Shown here: in pieces, positions 62,264 through 64,000 of the stretch | Layout of the letters: every line of letters starts with the position of its first letter | Position numbering within the stretch: the stretch's first letter is position 1 | NCBI GenBank assembly: GCA_002305045.1 | Contig: DBPX01000015.1 | Coordinates: 22,823 to 86,822, forward strand | Reading direction: 5' to 3' | Length of the DNA stretch: 64,000 nucleotides | DNA from: Ruminococcus sp. UBA1409 | GTDB taxonomy: Bacteria; Bacillota; Clostridia; Oscillospirales; Ruminococcaceae | Notes under the pieces: model-generated | Told to the model about the DNA's origin: nothing | Database searches by the model: none | Seen by the model: only the letters and a program-made list of their open reading frames with translations | Position numbers and translations under genes: made by a program

Positions 62264-63994
62264 ATGAAACTCAAGCGAATTCTTAGCATCTCAATTTCAG
62301 CCCTGCTGTGCCTGGCGCTTTTGCCGACTGCGGTTGTGGCTGCCGGGGGAACAAAGGTTTTGGTAAACGGAGAGAATATTCTGGAAGCAGCTGACTATAC
62401 CGTTACCTGCGGAGAAGGTACGGCAGTATATAATCCCGTGACCCTTGAGCTTACACTTAACAATGCAACAATTAATACTCGTGGACTTGGAACCGGCTCG
62501 GCAGGAATAGTTACAGACGGTGATTTAACCGTTATTCTTGTCGGAGCAAATGTTATCGACCTGTCTGCCAGCATGCCTTCAGCAAGCGGCGTCTGGGCTG
62601 ACGGAAATCTGACTATCAGCTCAAGCAGTGGAGGAAGCCTTCAAAGCTCAGGAGCACTTGTCAGCTGGAGCGCTGGAGATATCAAAATAACCGGCTCGGT
62701 TATCACCGTTAACTCTCAGAGCAATAATCGCTCCTCGGTTTGGTCTAGAAACGGCAGTATCTATATCGACAACTCAACCGTTACGGCAAACGGCTCATAT
62801 GGCGCTCTATTGGGAGGAAAGGACATCATCATTGCCGCCAGCACAGTGAATTCCAGCTGCACGGTGTCAGGATACAACGCAATAGGGACCTCCGGCGGAA
62901 AAATTGAGATAAGGGAAAATTCAAAAATAACAGCAAGCGCAGTATCCAGCGCAATATACAGCACAAAAGAGATGGTTATCGACGGCAGCGTTGTAAACTC
63001 CGAATCGACAAACAGCTTTGGAATTGCATCAGCAAGTACCCTTGCCATCCAAAACGGCTCTGACATTACCTCTAAGGGAAATGGATCCGGTCTGTCAAGC
63101 GGCACCAATATTACAATATCAGAAAGCAAAGTCCAAGCCGCAGGAGCTACGGCGGCTGGTATAGCCTCTAACTACGGTAGCATTGAGGTTATCGGAGGCT
63201 CCGACATAACTTCAACCGGCACTACTGCCTATTCTGCTTATACCGGGTTAAAGCTCTCACTACAGAACGATAATCTTATCGAGTTAAAAGTAGGAAGCAG
63301 TGAGTCTGACGCACAGCATTTTGACGGCTCTCCGTACAGCGCCGGCGTTACTTTCGACAGTGACGACATGAATACTCTGGGAAGCTATACATACGCTCAT
63401 GTAAGGGTGCATACCCATGTCTTTGACAGGGAGGTTTCAAGCACTGACTACCTTGCCTCAGAGGCAACCTGCAAGGAATACGCAAGCTACTACTACTCGT
63501 GCGAATGCGGTGCGGCAGGAACGGCTACCTTCTCGGGAACACAGCTTGCAGAGCATGTCGTGAGCAGTGCCTTAACCTACGACGATGCCGGTCACTGGAA
63601 CGCCTGCTCCACCTGCGACGACAAGCTAAACTATGAGGCCCACACCCTCGACTTTGTCATAGAGAGATATCCCACCGAGGCAGTTAGCGGCTCAGGACAT
63701 TACGAGTGCTCCGTCTGCGGATATGTGTCTGCAAGCGTCCCGACATACTCCGCTCAGCCTATTCCTGAGACTATCGTCACTCCCTCACAGCCATCGGATG
63801 AGGATACCTCCGATGTAACCCTTGACGAGGATAATGTCCCCGGCTCTGATGTCACAATAGACGAGCCTGTGCAGTCAGGCCAGTCTGACGAGGAGGCAGA
63901 ATCAGCGGCTCCCAATCCCCAAACCGGGCTTATCGCTCCTATGGGTATAATCCTTGCGGCGGCTATGGCGGCTCTGGTCGGGAAAAGAGGATAG
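62264..63994 (+). CDS. Secreted cell-wall-anchored protein with beta-helix domain and NPQTG sorting signal
   Basis: The 576-residue protein has a signal peptide (KRILSISISALLCLALLPTA, cleavage near VVAAG), a Ser/Thr/Asn-rich region of short imperfect repeats (about 30-340; GSDITSKGNGSG, GSDITSTGTTAY, GNLTISSSSGGS) that looks like a right-handed beta-helix, a Cys-containing part (about 385-490; YSCECG, CSTCDD, CSVCGY), an acidic linker, and a C-terminal sorting signal: NPQTG at about 551, a hydrophobic helix and KRG. NPQTG resembles sortase B-type motifs. I prefer the ATG at 62264 (AAAGG at 9 nt) over the ATG at 62255, which touches that site. No catalytic residues recognised; an adhesin role is inference. 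The stop is 6 bases before the window end. Confidence 0.85.
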   Translation: MKLKRILSISISALLCLALLPTAVVAAGGTKVLVNGENILEAADYTVTCGEGTAVYNPVTLELTLNNATINTRGLGTGSAGIVTDGDLTVILVGANVIDLSASMPSASGVWADGNLTISSSSGGSLQSSGALVSWSAGDIKITGSVITVNSQSNNRSSVWSRNGSIYIDNSTVTANGSYGALLGGKDIIIAASTVNSSCTVSGYNAIGTSGGKIEIRENSKITASAVSSAIYSTKEMVIDGSVVNSESTNSFGIASASTLAIQNGSDITSKGNGSGLSSGTNITISESKVQAAGATAAGIASNYGSIEVIGGSDITSTGTTAYSAYTGLKLSLQNDNLIELKVGSSESDAQHFDGSPYSAGVTFDSDDMNTLGSYTYAHVRVHTHVFDREVSSTDYLASEATCKEYASYYYSCECGAAGTATFSGTQLAEHVVSSALTYDDAGHWNACSTCDDKLNYEAHTLDFVIERYPTEAVSGSGHYECSVCGYVSASVPTYSAQPIPETIVTPSQPSDEDTSDVTLDEDNVPGSDVTIDEPVQSGQSDEEAESAAPNPQTGLIAPMGIILAAAMAALVGKRG

Positions 63995-64000
63995 GAGTAA

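Overview
The window looks like core chromosome of a low-to-mid GC Gram-positive anaerobe of the class Clostridia, most likely a gut Oscillospiraceae/Ruminococcaceae-type organism. The evidence is the division cluster sepF-ylmH-divIVA-ileS-lspA, an L27 with the cleavable N-terminal extension next to its protease Prp, group II ECF transporter genes, a folT gene behind a tetrahydrofolate riboswitch, mini-RNase III, split transketolase and Clostridia-type promoters and ribosome binding sites. I cannot name the genus from sequence alone. Almost all genes lie on the minus strand; only mtaB, cls, a 59-residue small protein, a leader peptide and a terminal surface protein run on plus.

Layout from left to right: start of a transketolase N-terminal subunit and a HAD phosphatase; rluD-lspA-ileS-divIVA-ylmH-sepF with its own promoter; an HlyD-like protein; then a long head-to-tail run miaA-mutL-rseP-dxr-cdsA-uppS-frr-pyrH-gpsA-plsY-der (isoprenoid, phospholipid and undecaprenyl-lipid synthesis, translation, GTPases); yceD-rpmF; a small P-loop protein; pgi; a degenerate DD-carboxypeptidase; an HPr-like protein lacking the phosphorylatable His; mtaB on plus; an acetyltransferase and a GH43 lipoprotein; a pgk-tpiA-gpmI glycolytic operon; trmL and pyridoxamine kinase; membrane proteins; folT under a THF riboswitch; pfkA; a predicted pseudokinase divergent from cls; prmA; an ECF S component; obgE-mrnC-yebC; rplU-prp-rpmA; clpE-like; cvpA; a DUF5711 protein; truA-ecfT-ecfA2-ecfA1; a methyltransferase; glmM; ruvC-ruvA-ruvB; and finally a sortase-type surface protein.

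The most interesting parts are not the housekeeping genes. (1) Upstream of the surface protein lies a transcription unit of about 270 nt with a consensus promoter, a 21-codon leader ORF whose second half is a (CAAG)9 tetranucleotide repeat, and a strong intrinsic terminator directly before the surface gene. With 8 or 11 repeats the leader frame would run through the terminator stem; with 9 (this sequence) or 10 it stops before it. This suggests phase-variable antitermination. (2) Two copies of a structured intergenic element (34670-34965 and 56779-57165) share long conserved stretches and a compensatory base-pair change; one copy carries a 93-bp tandem array of nested hairpins. (3) Three proteins keep a fold but have lost catalytic residues: a kinase without HRD and DFG aspartates, an S11 peptidase with all three motifs changed, and an HPr without His15. 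(4) A THF riboswitch lies directly upstream of folT.

Function assignments rest on motif recognition by eye; no database search was possible. No tRNA, rRNA, insertion sequence, prophage or CRISPR array was seen.
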